From Merluccius polli (lineage: Eukaryota > Chordata > Actinopteri > Gadiformes > Merlucciidae): 64,000 nt of DNA. The stretch spans positions 62,001 to 126,000 of the forward strand of contig JAOPHQ010004300.1 in the NCBI GenBank assembly GCA_030340625.1, given 5' to 3'. The position numbers were made by a program, and so were the translations under genes. This document shows, piece by piece, positions 1 to 41,124 of the stretch; within the stretch, counting starts at the first letter, position 1, and the number at the start of each line of letters is the position of its first letter. The notes under the pieces were generated by a model. That model had not been told where the DNA came from and did no database searches. It worked only from the letters and a program-made list of their open reading frames with translations.

Positions 1-17
1 CTGAACCTTCAGAGTCA

Positions 18-29065
<29,048 letters not shown>

Positions 29066-29760
29066 CTTCACGAAAGAACTGAACACAATAGACACGGAAA
29101 AAAAGGCCGAAGAAAAAACCCGGACTACCGCATCAATGGCAACGGTGGCCAATGGTGGGCTGCTGTCAGAACGCCGCAGCGGACAGTGGCCGTCGGATTT
29201 ATTGTGCGCAAAGGATTCTGGGAATTGTGGTCCTCGGCGGGTCGCGGTTCAATGGAGTTGGTGCAGGAATGAGTCCTAAAACCCGGAAGTCCGTTAGCAT
29301 TTTGGCACTTCCGGTTCCCTTCGTCTCGAAGTCAATGTTTTTTTTTTTAATGGGTTTTTTGGTTAGATGCCTTAAATAAGGTCTGTGGTTAACACATAAG
29401 ATACGTCAGTAAATACCCCACTCGTGAATTTTGAAGCTTTTACGTGTCTTAAAAACTTCGGATGATTGCATTTACGCTTAAAAAAATCATAAAAGTAGTG
29501 TTCATTGGTGAATATTATCTCGCTTAACAAAATGTGTGAGTATCATAAACTTTTGTTTGCCACAAAACTTATTTTCTGCAATAATCCCAAATCCAATGGA
29601 AAAAAACCCATTGGCTTTTTGTCAAAGGGGAACCCAGGGCGACGCTCACTTCCGGGTTGGCCTACAAAAATACGTCATCCCTGCACCACTCTATGGAACT
29701 ACATCTCCCGTGACGCAACTGCGACTAGCCAGAGGGGGTGCCGTGACGTCTGCTGCCCCC
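29066..29760 (-). promoter_or_regulatory. dync1h1: dync1h1 promoter region and 5' leader
   Basis: No long gene is seen here. The stretch just upstream of the start codon has ETS-type sites CCGGAAGT (29283-29290) and ACTTCCGG (29307-29314, 29648-29655). It also has a ZNF143-like motif ATTCTGGGAATTGTGGT (29215-29231), a related ACTACATCTCCC (29698-29709) and a CRE-like TGACGTC near 29744. These are usual for housekeeping, often two-way promoters. The start of transcription cannot be fixed from sequence. Confidence 0.6.
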
Positions 29761-30119
29761 TAGAGGTCAAGCCGTGCCAGTGACCTGTCCTGACCATAGA
29801 CATATACCGCCAACCTCCACGTCCATGTGTTTCTAATACTAATTATTATTAGTAATAAACTTATAAACTCATTATTGGTGAATCAAACGTGAACATAATT
29901 ATGTTGCAGCATGGCCGTTTTGATTTGATGATGCGTAGGCTGGAGCCAAACAATGGCTGAGTTTAATAATAAAAACAGTTGAATTGTTACTATATTACTG
30001 GTTTTTAATATCAATGTTTAGATGTTGGTTCAACATTGTGTATCGTTTTTTGCAAATAAAACGATTTGTAGTGTCTAGTCGCTCTTTAATGCATTTCAGG
30101 CTGTCCACCAGAGCTTGTT

Positions 30120-30467
30120 TCATGGTTCCAAGTCCTGCAGCTGCTCTGACAGATGGGCTACTGCAATTACCTGGAGGGAAATACAATGTAAAGACCATCT
30201 CAGACGGCCGTGTGGCTAAATATATTGACACAAATGTCATATTACCCTGTATTCTTACAATGTGTATAAAGCAATGCCTAGGAATCCCACAAACACTACC
30301 GCGGTGTATGGACAGAGGCCGTCCATCAGCTTGAGAATGCTACCATCATCGCTGTTGTCATCTGACTGAACAAATGAAGCCAATTCCTCCCAGGTAAAGT
30401 CCAGGCCCACAGAGGAGGACCATGCCGGTAGGCTAGAAAACAGGGAATTTGATGGGGGTTCCACCAA
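30120..30467 (-). other. Possible terminal exons of an unidentified small gene
   Basis: Two exon-like pieces. Piece A, 30300-30467, has a good acceptor (pyrimidine-rich, ending TCCAG), 56 open codons (segments WSSSVGLDFTWEELASFVQ and ILKLMDGLCPYTA) and a GT donor. Piece B, 30120-30170, follows acceptor TTTCCCTCCAG and continues in frame as VIAVAHLSEQLQDLEP then stop. If the donor is not used, A reads on into a hydrophobic end (VVFVGFLGIALYTL) and stops at 30255. ATTAAA signals follow near 29965. I do not recognise the protein and found no upstream exon between here and the tmem30-family gene; it may be chance or a gene remnant. Confidence 0.3.
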
Positions 30468-30617
30468 CTGGACTAGGGAAGGGCCAAAGGTTAAAGGCCA
30501 TCATGCCAAATAGGGAACTTGTTAGTACTGTGACTAAAGGTATTTTGATGTCCAGTCCAGTGTGCGACACCGTTTGGTAGCAGATGAGTCACAATACAAC
30601 ATTTCTGAGATTTGGGT

Positions 30618-30623
30618 TTTATT
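30618..30623 (-). terminator. Probable polyadenylation signal of the TMEM30-family gene
   Basis: AATAAA on the minus strand about 640 bases after the stop codon at 31260. The 30624-31259 stretch reads as AT-rich 3' UTR and has no other gene. Confidence 0.5.
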
Positions 30624-31151
30624 TAAGAAAATATAATAGAAAGGAAAATGTTCATCCATTAAAACAATAATATACTCAAGTAAAACCATACATGTTAATA
30701 TTGCATTATGTAACCATTATCCTGAGCAAATTGTAAACTGCAGTCCATAGTTTGTATTTAAAAAGTGAATGTAATACACACGTTGCAACCATTTGCGATT
30801 GTACACAATTAACGAATATGGCTTTCAATACCCCAACTTTGTACAAAGAGAAAACCTAGAATCCCAAAGGCCTGAGAAGAATGAACCAAACAAATAAAAA
30901 ACATCAGAAAGTCATTGGCTAACATTTACCTTAAAAATGTAACTTTAAAAAGTATAAAACCAACATGTGTCAGTGGCGCATATTTTACCCCCGACAACTG
31001 CCATGATTTTTCACCTCTGTACACTCCACACGCTTCCTACTGTAGGCTTTGCCATGGTGTCCCACTAAAAGCCATTGATGGCAGTCAATTAATGTCGGAT
31101 GGTCCATTCTGACTCTTCAATAAACGGATCATCAAATGTTAAAGAGATCAA

Positions 31152-31195
31152 TTTGACTTGGACTGCAATAAAACGTGATTGCAGTCCAAGTCAAA
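31152..31195 (-). other. Perfect 18-bp hairpin in the 3' UTR of the TMEM30-family gene
   Basis: TTTGACTTGGACTGCAAT and its exact complement ATTGCAGTCCAAGTCAAA are separated by 8 bases, 65 bases after the stop codon. In the transcript this makes a stable stem with an 8-nt loop. The stem is shorter than a normal microRNA precursor, so it is more likely a 3' UTR structural element or a small palindrome. Confidence 0.8.
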
Positions 31196-31259
31196 GGTGA
31201 ATTACTGAGCCATGATGGGTCATGCAATAACAACGGCCCATAGATGGACACATGCTAAA

Positions 31260-33315
31260 TCACTCTTCATCTGGGAACTTGAACTTAGCGTAGACGATGA
31301 GCATGACTATTGACATGACGACACACATGGAGCCAATGACCAAATAGGCAATACCCAGGAACTTGTTCTTTCCACCCATCCAAGACACATTGCTGAAAAC
31401 CACCTTCTTCTTCCCGTTGAAGGCCCGCACGGGGTAATCTAGGGTACAGTGAATTAAGGACTTCAACATATAGGTTCATACAATCACAACGCATTGAATG
31501 AAGATGTATGGTGCAACAACAAATATCTGTTGACTATATACACATTATTACGAAATGATGTTCAAAGCATATAAACTATGTTAAAGGTCCCGCGAAACGG
31601 AGTGCCATTTGATTACGCATATTTACATATTTACAGTAAAAACAGCGCTAGGGAGGGACTTGTCTCGGATATTGATGTGTGTTTACAGTAGCTGGTAGCG
31701 CTGAATGTGCCACCAGATTGACAGTAGCAGCTCAACATGGAAAGCCATGACAACAGCCTGCGACGACCCATAACTGCTTGCTAGATTGTTGGCACACATT
31801 TGTATACTAATTGCGAAATTAGTAAATGCCTCTGACTGCAGGATGAGTCATCAAACATTTGAAACCTAACAGGAAGAGAAAAGAGGGATTTTGATGTAAA
31901 AAAACTCAAACATTGTTTGACATAAATTTCCTTTTTGTTAAGAAAATTAATGAAACCTGAGAAACCATGGGGGTTTGTGAGGTAGAAGGAAAGCGTGTGT
32001 TTCGCGATCTGCAAACTATTTACTTTGCATCAGCACGTACGTCAGCACGGCTTTGAGATTGGTCAGTTCCTTAAGATCCTAAACCACTCCTACTGACAAG
32101 ATCCCCAACCAGGCTGACAGGCATTTAGTATTAGTCTGAATAACTGATGTGCCACGGACTTCATTTGGTGTATAAAGGAACATTCAACGTCTTCGGGTTG
32201 CTTTAAGATAAGATGGTACCGTTTAAACTCGTTTAAACTCGTTTTGATGTGGTCCACAAGGCTTGCTGTTCACCACACTGTCCGAACAACACTGAAACCT
32301 TTAACCATTCCTTTGTGGATGTCATCATTAAAAAAACAAACAAAGAAAATATTTCCATATCTTGTTTGCATATTGCAAAGCATGTTAAAAAGGAGCGTCC
32401 TTACTTCTTCAGGAACGCAGGTCATTCCTTTTCATATTCTCTTAAATAGAAAACAGAGTGGCGCGGCAAACAGGTAAAACAGGTCAGGCTTTTTTTGTCT
32501 AGCAAACAATCCCAGAGGCTACAATGTTGTCATATGACACAGACCCCATATGTTTGAATAATACATATGGGTATATGGAGGGAGAGATGGAAGCTATTAT
32601 GAGCTTCATAATACAGAAGCTTACCACAATGATGATAGCAATTATAAACTATATTATTAAAACAGACATACAACCAGGATGTGATATATTACGAAGTGAT
32701 AATCGAAAATCAATGCTCAATTCTATGTAATATACAACCACTGGATTATCATACATTTAAAGGAAAGGATACTGTACCCAATTACAAGGGTATACTTCCC
32801 TGCTGGCAGACCCTTTGCGTACTCCCCCTCCGTGATTCGTCGATACAGCTTTCTGAAGTCTGGCAGGGCTGCCCTTCTCATCCAAACCAGGAAGTCCTGG
32901 TTGATGAAGCCATTGTTGGATGGATCTGTGGTATCCAACTCATAGGCAGGTCTGGGCCAAAACGGGGGATTCGTAGTACCTGAAAGTAAAGTATGAGTAA
33001 TCTTGTTCATTTCAAATATTATACTTTATACCATGGTCTGGGTGAATACTCGATTCTGATTGGCTGGAGGGTGTAGGTTAGAAAGTGTTAATTTACACCT
33101 AGGAAAGACATTCGGGTCAAATTGCCTGATGATCACTGATCAACTGCTGCAGTCGGGTCGCTATGGCCACGTTGCTTGGCAACGCCTGCATCCGGGAGAT
33201 ATTAAATAGTCCGCTCGACTTGTAAAAATTAAAAAAACTCACTTTATTTTAACTCTAAAACACATTAAAATATTATTAATTGATTAAATATTTCTTTCTT
33301 TCGTAAGTGACCATG

Positions 33316-33360
<45 letters not shown>

Positions 33361-34737
33361 CATACATACATACATACATACATACATACATAGTGATACT
33401 ACATGTATACATTACACAACAGCATTTTGTTCTGAATCCTCACCAATAGTATGCAGGGGAATCAAAGTTAGGTTTCAGACATTCTGATATTTGCATTTCA
33501 CTGAAATTACATTAGAAAAAAAACATTTTTTACAAAACACTTTTTACCCTCGAATGCTTTTGACAGAGGAGTGCCAGGCGGGTTGCGGTACTTGATGTTG
33601 TAATCTGTCCACCAAGAGATCCCCTTTCCATCAAAAGGAACCTCCACCCTGGTTCCATTGACCATCTGGTACAGCTTGAACGTGTCTTTAAAACAGACGA
33701 CAGAATGGAAAATCACATCCAAAAACATAATAATACATCTGACAGATCTAGATCGATAACTTTTGACACAACCTACTTACCGTTGAACATGCTGTTTGGT
33801 AGTGCGCCACAAGGTGCAATTGGGACATCGCCGACGCGCTCGTAGGGAGCACAGGATTCATCGGGCTCCTAGGAGAACAAAAACAAGTTGAAGATGAAGA
33901 CGTTTTATGACTTAACTGTATGATAATTAGCATTTAGTCTGAAGAAAGACAAACGTCAGAAATACGGGTTAACGAATGGGAAAATCATTGAATTAAGAGT
34001 AAAGCCTGAGGCAGTTGGCCTCTTCACTTCAACTCTACTTGAAATTTAAGATCATGAGAACATTTCAACTTTTTTAATAACAATTTTACCGTAAAGTATT
34101 CTTTGTCACCAGACAGTTGGTTGGCGTCTTTGGAATTGCCATACTGCCTGTAGTTTTGAAAGTAGTTGGACAGACCATAATAAAAGAACACAGGTCCCTG
34201 TGGTTGTCGATGAAATCACAAAACAAGTTTAAAAAAAAGGGAGATTTTTTTTTTTAACAACAAGGTTCATTTTTGCATAAAATACAATCAATATCCCCAT
34301 GTGATTTACCTCAAACAACTTGTCCAGGGTAAAGTTCAAGTTGCATTTGCAGTTCTTGACTTTCAGGTCTGAGCAACCGTAGCAAAAGGAGTCCCTCTCC
34401 ACTCCAGTATAGTCTCTCTGTGCGTGTGACATGGAGGGCATCCCAAAGGTTTTAGCATGAATAATTCACCACATCATGTTGTGTGGTGTTGGTTACCGAC
34501 ACCTATGGACCATCGACTGGTCCAAGTGACTTGGCAGTGTGTGGGGCCTACCTCCAATACTTGGATGTTCCTTGAAGTGACAAACAGAGCCACACCAATT
34601 CCAATAAAGGCCAGACCAATAAGGACGAAGCCAGGGATCACGATGCCAGCAGACAGCATGGGCTGCCAGGCGGGCAGGCGCTGCTGGGTGAAGGCTGTGT
34701 TGTCAGGCCGGTTTTCTGTACCCACCTCCTTAGACAT
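31260..34737 (-). CDS. CDC50/TMEM30-family protein, P4-ATPase flippase beta subunit (TMEM30B-like)
   Basis: CDC50 proteins pair with P4-ATPases, take them out of the endoplasmic reticulum and help move phosphatidylserine and phosphatidylethanolamine to the inner leaflet. Seven exons join in phase to 337 residues: 34552-34737, 34310-34417, 34090-34197, 33781-33868, 33548-33685, 32773-32979 and 31260-31438. Family signs are RPDNTAFTQQRLPAWQP at the N-terminus, a first membrane segment at about residues 28-53, ectodomain cysteines and NFT/NGT glycosylation sites, GFINQDFLVWMR, NYPVRAF, SWMGGKNKFLGIAYLV and a second membrane segment near the end. The exon 6 donor was set at TACA/gtatcc because it alone restores the conserved YNYPVRAF join. 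The acidic end PDEE and the wording of conserved blocks favour TMEM30B, but mammalian TMEM30B lacks introns, so a TMEM30C assignment remains possible. Confidence 0.93.
33317..33390. repeat. (TA)n(CATA)n microsatellite
   Basis: TA repeat running into CATA repeat in the intron between exons 5 and 6 of the TMEM30-family gene. Confidence 0.95.
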
Positions 34738-35290
34738 TGCACTGGTTCTGTTGAAATAATCACACCAGTGGTGGGATGTTCATATCTTTCCACGGCAAGA
34801 ACACACATAAAGAAAAGGATGCATGTTTTAGTTGTATTTCCCTTGAATGCTGAGATGGGGTGACTTGAGTGCTAACGATTAGAAAACGAATAACATCTAT
34901 GAATAGGCCTACACGTTAACTATAAATAGATCACTACTCCAGGCACGACCTGTAGTCAAGTAGTAGCCTCGAACAATGCAAAAGGACAAGGGACTACGTT
35001 AACACAACTAGGACAACTGAAAACTAATGATCGCGCACACTTTTTTGAAAATAAGCCCATTAAACAAATGACTCACTTCAATTGTACTTACAAAATGTGG
35101 GTTTTCGGAACGGAGAAACAAGGTGATTTATCCAAACATTATAGAGCTCCGGATACACCCTTCCCCTACCTGAGCCTTCCTGATACACCTTTACCTGTAG
35201 TATCTTCCTGTCTTTCAGGTTTACACGCTCTGACGTCACCGTGCCCGCCGGTGTAACGTGACACTGATTTGGGATCAGTTTGGGATTTTC
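34738..35290 (-). promoter_or_regulatory. 5' leader and promoter of the TMEM30-family gene
   Basis: An acceptor (TTTCAACAG) at 34748 precedes the start codon by 10 bases, so the leader is spliced. A donor (CTACAG/gtaaag) is at 35190-35195. A full CRE, TGACGTCA, is at 35231-35238, close to a likely start of transcription. The 34750-35190 stretch would then be intron, and I see nothing else in it. Confidence 0.5.
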
Positions 35291-35469
35291 ACGGTTGTGA
35301 AAGGGCGAAGCCCCGAGCACTATTGTTATAGGCCTACTGTGGATTTTTTTCTTATCTTTAATATTATTATTCCTCTTCCGGACACAATTTCGATTCGCTA
35401 CTTATAGGACAAACTAGAAACTTTCCTCTGGATTTTTTCCTCTCTTTTTTTAAATGTTGAAAGGGCCAC

Positions 35470-36123
35470 GGGGGCTACTGCCGGAGTGTGTACATTATGT
35501 GATGAGATTCTTCAGAGATTTCAAACAATTAATACTAGTAACATTATGATATTATATACAAGGAGCACACCTACAACAAACGTTACTTTTTTTCAACAGA
35601 CACACGCATTGACGTACTCACACATCAAGCGGACCTACAGTCCCTAGGACGCTACTCAAAAGGTAGAGCGAGTTGTCCATTGACCATATGGTCGGCGGTC
35701 GAAGTGTCTTTGAGCAAGACATTAAACCCGTGTGGGCACCTGCAGTGCTTTGGTCCATAATGGCGTTTCAATCAACACTGCTCTGATCAATATTAATAAA
35801 TTATGCTCAGCTCAAGATGTGCTCTACATCTTTGTGTGTGTGTGTGCGTGCGTGTGTGTGTAACTGATAAAGTTACTCACATGAAACTTTGTGTTTGTGT
35901 GTGTGGGAGAGAAGTGCGCGCATTCGCACGCAATGTGTATGTTACCTGTGTTTTGGTACTGCGGTCAAGCCAGCCGATGTTCGCGTTTGCTTGGTCAAAT
36001 CAGCCGCACATTTTTTTAAAGTCAGCCGCACATTTTTTTAAAGTGCGCGAATCTACTAACATTTACGGTATTCGTGATGAAACCGCTCTGAAGAGCTGCT
36101 GGTGGGGCAGACTGCAGTCTCTA
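35470..36123. repeat. Left outer arm of the inverted repeat
   Basis: Complement of pieces of 47711-48985. 35470-35593 pairs with the right arm end down to about 48865, and 35594 onward pairs with 48081 and below. The left arm lacks the 0.78-kb block present at 48082-48864. Position 35643-35740 holds a tRNA-derived SINE-like head (GTAGAGCGAGTTGTCC, then TTTGAGCAAGACATTAAACC). Confidence 0.88.
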
Positions 36124-37402
36124 GAATAAGGATATTTCGCCCAACTTTGATGTGGAATAAAAACATTATTTTCCATAAGTAGTCCAAGATTTGTGTACTA
36201 CTGAACTAAGTACTTCCTAGACTACTTGCATGCATAATATGAAGTACTCTTACTGTGTACTTTTCGAGTAATACTTTGTCAAAATCAATAACAGAGAACA
36301 AGAATAAGGATATTTCGCCCAAATTTGATGTGGAATAAAAACATTATTTTCCATAAGTAGTCCAAGATTTGTGTACTACTGAACTAAGTACTTCCTACAC
36401 TACTTGCATGCATAATATGAAGTACTTTTACTGTGTACTTTTCGAGTAATACTTTGTCAAAATCAATAACAGATAAGAATAAGGATATTTAGCCCCACTT
36501 TGATGTGGAATTAAAACATTATTTTCCATAAGTAGTCCAAGATGTGTGTACTACTGAACTAAGTACTTCCTAGACTACTTGCATGCATAATATGAACAGT
36601 GTTGGGCAAGTTACTTTAAAAAAGTAATTAGTTAGATACTAGTTACTCCCCCCCAAAAAGTAACTAAAGTAGTTACTTAGTTACATATTTTAAAAGTAAC
36701 TAGTTACTTTGGAAAGTAACTATTTAGTTACTTTCATGTACATTTTTTAATGCTCAAACATGTCAAAGAATTTGGACACCACCTCCACCCCTCTTTAACA
36801 GAACAGACAGGACTCTAACAGAAACCCACACATCCACAGTACACAAACCTATTTTAATGTTGCTGTGCAAAGTGAGACTAACCTCCAATAAAATGTAATA
36901 TTATAATTACTATGTTTATATAGTGGATCAATAAAAATAACAATATGTTTGGGAACGTTTTATATTCAGGCTATTGCACCTCAACAGGCCACAACTAGGC
37001 AAAATGAAATGACGCTTGTTTAGCAATGTACCAAAAATAAATAAAACATTCACTCGAGATGTTTCATTAGGTTTGAATTGCTCGACACCGACGTGGAGAG
37101 GCACTTGACTCCGGGGCATAATGTGCACTTCACGCTTACACTAGTGCCTTTCTTTTCTTGATAAGAAAAGTAATGTCTGTATTTCCATTGAAAAAATGCT
37201 ACTGGGGGATCACTTTGGCTCGCCATTCCTGTTTCTCGTAACTTGTGTCCGTGTGTCCGAGTCAGCATGCATGCTGCATGCTTTCGAATGTGTAAACAAC
37301 ACCCGCCCAACTCTACCTCTGATTGGTTTACCGTGTCATTACTCGACCTCAGCCAATCGTATCATTAATGCAATTGTCTCGGCACACTAACCAAGAGGGA
37401 AC

Positions 37403-37439
<37 letters not shown>

Positions 37440-40400
37440 AGATGGTCTAATAAAAAAAATAGCTTCAATATAGTAACGCGCCGCATTTTTTGGAAGTAAC
37501 GGTAACGGCGTTACCGTGATGGTGAGAGTAATCCGTTAGATTACTCGTTACTGAAAAAGAGAACGCCGTTAGTAACGCCGTTATTTATAACGCCGTTATT
37601 CCCATCACTGAATATGAAGTACTCTTACTGTGTACTTTTCGAGTAATACTTTGTCAAAATCAATAACAGATAAGAATAAGGATATTTCGCCCAACTTTGA
37701 TGTGGAATAAAAACATTATTTTCCATAAGTAGTCCAACATTCGTGTACTACCGAACTAAGTACTTCCTAGACTACCTGCATACATAATATGAAGTACTTT
37801 TACTGTGTACTTTTCGAGTAATACTTTGTCAAAATCAATAACAGAGAACAAGAATAAGGATATTTCGCCCAACTTTGATGTGGAATAAAAACATTATTTT
37901 CCATAAGTAGTCCAAGATTTGTGTACGACTGAACTAAGTACTTCCTACACTACTTGCATGCCTAATATGAAGTACTTTTACTGTGTACTTTTCGAGTAAT
38001 ACTTTGTCAAAATCAATAACAGAGAACAAGAATAAGGATATTTGCCCAACTTTGATGTGGAATAAAAACATTATTTTCCATAAGTAGTCCAAGATTTGTG
38101 TACTACTGCACTAAGTACTTCCTACACTACTTGCATGCATAATATGAAGTACTTTTACTGTGTACTTTTCGAGTAATACTTTGTCAAAATCAATAACAGA
38201 TAAGAATAAGGATATTTCGCCCAACTTTGATGTGGAATAAAAACATAATTTTCCATAAGTAGTCCAACATTCGTGTACTACCGAACTAAGTACTTCCTAG
38301 ACTACCTGCATGCATAATATAAGGTACTTTTACTGTGTACTTTTCGAGTAATACTTTGTCAAAATCAATAACAGAGAACAAGAATAAGGATATTTCGCCC
38401 AACTTTGATGTGGAATAAAAACATTATTTTCCATAAGTAGTCCAAGATTTGTGTACTACTGAACTAAGTACTTCCTAGACTACTTGCATGCATAATATGA
38501 AGTACTTTTACTGTGTACTTTTCGAGTAATACTTTGTCAAAATCAATAACAGATAAGAATAAGGATATTTAGCCCAACTTTGATGTGGAATAAAAACATT
38601 ATTTTCCATAAGTAGTCCAAGATTTGTGTACTACTGAACTAAGTACTTCCTAGACTACTTGCATGCATAATATGAAGTACTCTTACTGTGTACTTTTCGA
38701 GTAATACTTTGTCAAAATCAATAACAGAGAACAAGAATAAGGATATTTCGCCCAACTTTGATGTGGAATAAAAACATTATTTTCCATAAGTAGTCCAAGA
38801 TTTGTGTACTACTGAACTAAGTACTTCCTAGACTACTTGCATACATAATATGAAGTACTCTTACTGTGTACTTTTCGAGTAATACTTTGTCAAAATCAAT
38901 AACAGATAAGAATAAGGATATTTCGCCCAACTTTGATGTGGAATAAAAACATAATTTTCCATAAGTAGTCCAACATTCGTGTACTACCGAACTAAGTACT
39001 TCCTAGACTACCTGCATACATAATATGAAGTACTTTTACTGTGTACTTTTCGAGTAATACTTTGTCAAAATCAATAACAGAGAACAAGAATAAGGATATT
39101 TCGCCCAACTTTGATGTGGAATAAAAACATTATTTTCCATAAGTAGTCCAAGATGTGTGTACTACTGAACTAAGTACTTCCTAGACTACTTGCATGCATA
39201 ATATGAAGTACTCTTACTGTGTACTTTTCGAGTAATACTTTGTCAAAATCAATAACAGATAAGAATAAGGATATTTCGCCCAACTTTGATGTGGAATAAA
39301 AACATTATTTTCCATAAGTAGTCCAACAGTCGTGTACTACCGAACTAAGTACTTCCTAGACTACCTGCATACATAATATGAAGTACTTTTACTGTGTACT
39401 TTTCGAGTAATACTTTGTCAAAATCAATAACAGAGAACAAGAATAAGGATATTTCGCCCAACTTTGATGTGGAATAAAAACATTATTTTCCATAAGTAGT
39501 CCAAGATTTGTGTACGACTGAACTAAGTACTTCCTACACTACTTGCATGCCTAATATGAAGTACTTTTACGGTGTACTTTTCGAGTAATACTTTGTCAAA
39601 ATCAATAACAGAGAACAAGAATAAGGATATTTGCCCAACTTTGATGTGGAATAAAAACATTATTTTCCATAAGTAGTCCAAGATTTGTGTACTACTGCAC
39701 TAAGTACTTCCTACACTACTTGCATGCATAATATGAAGTACTTTTACTGTGTACTTTTCGAGTAATACTTTGTCAAAATCAATAACAGATAAGAATAAGG
39801 ATATTTCGCCCAACTTTGATGTGGAATAAAAACATAATTTTCCATAAGTAGTCCAACATTCGTGTACTACCGAACTAAGTACTTCCTAGACTACCTGCAT
39901 GCATAATATAAGGTACTTTTACTGTGTACTTTTCGAGTAATACTTTGTCAAAATCAATAACAGAGAACAAGAATAAGGATATTTCGCCCAACTTTGATGT
40001 GGAATAAAAACATTATTTTCCATAAGTAGTCCAAGATTTGTGTACTACTGAACTAAGTACTTCCTATACTACCTGCATGCATAATATGAAGTACTTTTAC
40101 TGTGTACGTTTCGAGTAATACTTTGTCAAAATCAATAACAGATAAGAATAAGGATATTTAGCCCCACTTTGATGTGGAATAAAAACATTATTTTCCATAA
40201 GTAGTCCAAGATTTGTGTACTACTGAACTAAGTACTTCCTAGACTACCTGCATGCATAATATGAAGTACTTTTACTGTGTACGTTTCGAGTAATACTTTG
40301 TCAAAATCAATAACAGATAAGAATAAGGATATTTAGCCCCACTTTGATGTGGAATAAAAACATTATTTTCCATAAGTAGTCCAAGATTTGTGTACTACTG

Positions 40401-41098
40401 AACTAAGTACTTCCTAGACTACCTGCATGCATAATATGAAGTACTTTTACGGTGTACTTTTGGAGTAATACTTTGTCAAAATCAACAGAGAACAAGAATA
40501 AGGATATTTCGCCCAACTTTGATGTGGAATAAAAACATAATTTTCCATAAGTAGTCCAACATCCGTGTACTACTGAACTAAGTACTTCCTAGACTACTTG
40601 CATGCATAATATGAAGTACTTTTACTGTGTACTTTTCGAGTAATACTTTGTCAAAATCAACAACAGAGAACAAGAATAAGGATATTTCTCCCAACTTTGA
40701 TGTGGAATAAAAACATTATTTTCCATAAGTAGTCCAAGATTTGTGTACTACTGAACTAAGTACTTCCTAGACTACCTGCATACATAATATGAAGTACTTT
40801 TACTGTGTACTTTTCGAGTAATACTTTGTCAAAATCAATAACAGAGAACAAGAATAAGGATATTTGCCCAACTTTGATGTGGAATAAAAACATTATTTTC
40901 CATAAGTAGTCCAAGATTTGTGTACTACTGAACTAAGTACTTCCTAGACTACTTGCATGCATAATATGAAGTACTTTTACTGTGTACTATTCGAGTAATA
41001 CTTTGTCAAAATCAATAACAGAGAACAAGAATAAGGATATTTGCCCAACTTTGATGTGGAATAAAAACATTATTTTCCATAAGTAGTCCAAGATTTGT
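36124..41098 (+). repeat. Left satellite array, 175/178-bp units
   Basis: Tandem units starting GAATAAGGATATTTCGCCCA, with inner landmarks CCATAAGTAGTCCAAGATTT, AAGTACTTCCTAGACTACTT, GCATGCATAATATGAAGTAC and CTTTGTCAAAATCAATAACA. Two unit lengths occur: 178 bp ending AGAGAACAA and 175 bp ending AGATAA. About 22 units remain after removing the inserted transposon at 36597-37610. Units differ by a few percent, and some marker changes recur about every 1.59 kb (nine units). Confidence 0.95.
36597..37610. mobile_element. Non-autonomous hAT transposon inserted in the satellite
   Basis: A 1,014-bp element with ends CAGTGTTGGG and CCCATCACTG and an exact 8-bp target duplication AATATGAA (36589-36596 and 37611-37618), which is the hAT hallmark. 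Inner sequence has many GTTACTTT-type repeats and a (GA)n tract at 37407-37435. On the minus strand about 37050-37225 it keeps a start of transposase: MASQSDPPVAFFQWKYRHYF, then a BED-finger-like part KCTLCPG and SNSNLMKHLE. The catalytic part is missing, so the element depends on a transposase made elsewhere. Confidence 0.9.
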
Positions 41099-41124
41099 GT
41101 ACTACTGAACTAACTAACCCTAAC
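41099..41124. other. Symmetry centre of the palindrome with a telomere-like motif
   Basis: Between the last left-oriented CCAAGATTTGT (41088-41098) and the first reversed ACAAATCTTGG (from 41125) lie 26 bases. They include CTAACCCTAAC (41114-41124), which is one and a half units of the vertebrate telomere repeat CCCTAA. The right half begins in the middle of a unit. Confidence 0.85.

Noticed and set aside
29066..29152. Upstream in-frame start of dync1h1 at 29150-29152
   Set aside because: The added 29 residues are hydrophobic and unlike the conserved dynein N-terminus; the region looks like promoter/5' UTR.
32773..32979. Frameshift at the exon 6/7 join of the TMEM30-family gene
   Set aside because: Taking the nearer GT gave a broken frame, but the donor at TACA/gtatcc restores the conserved YNYPVRAF join, so the gene is intact.
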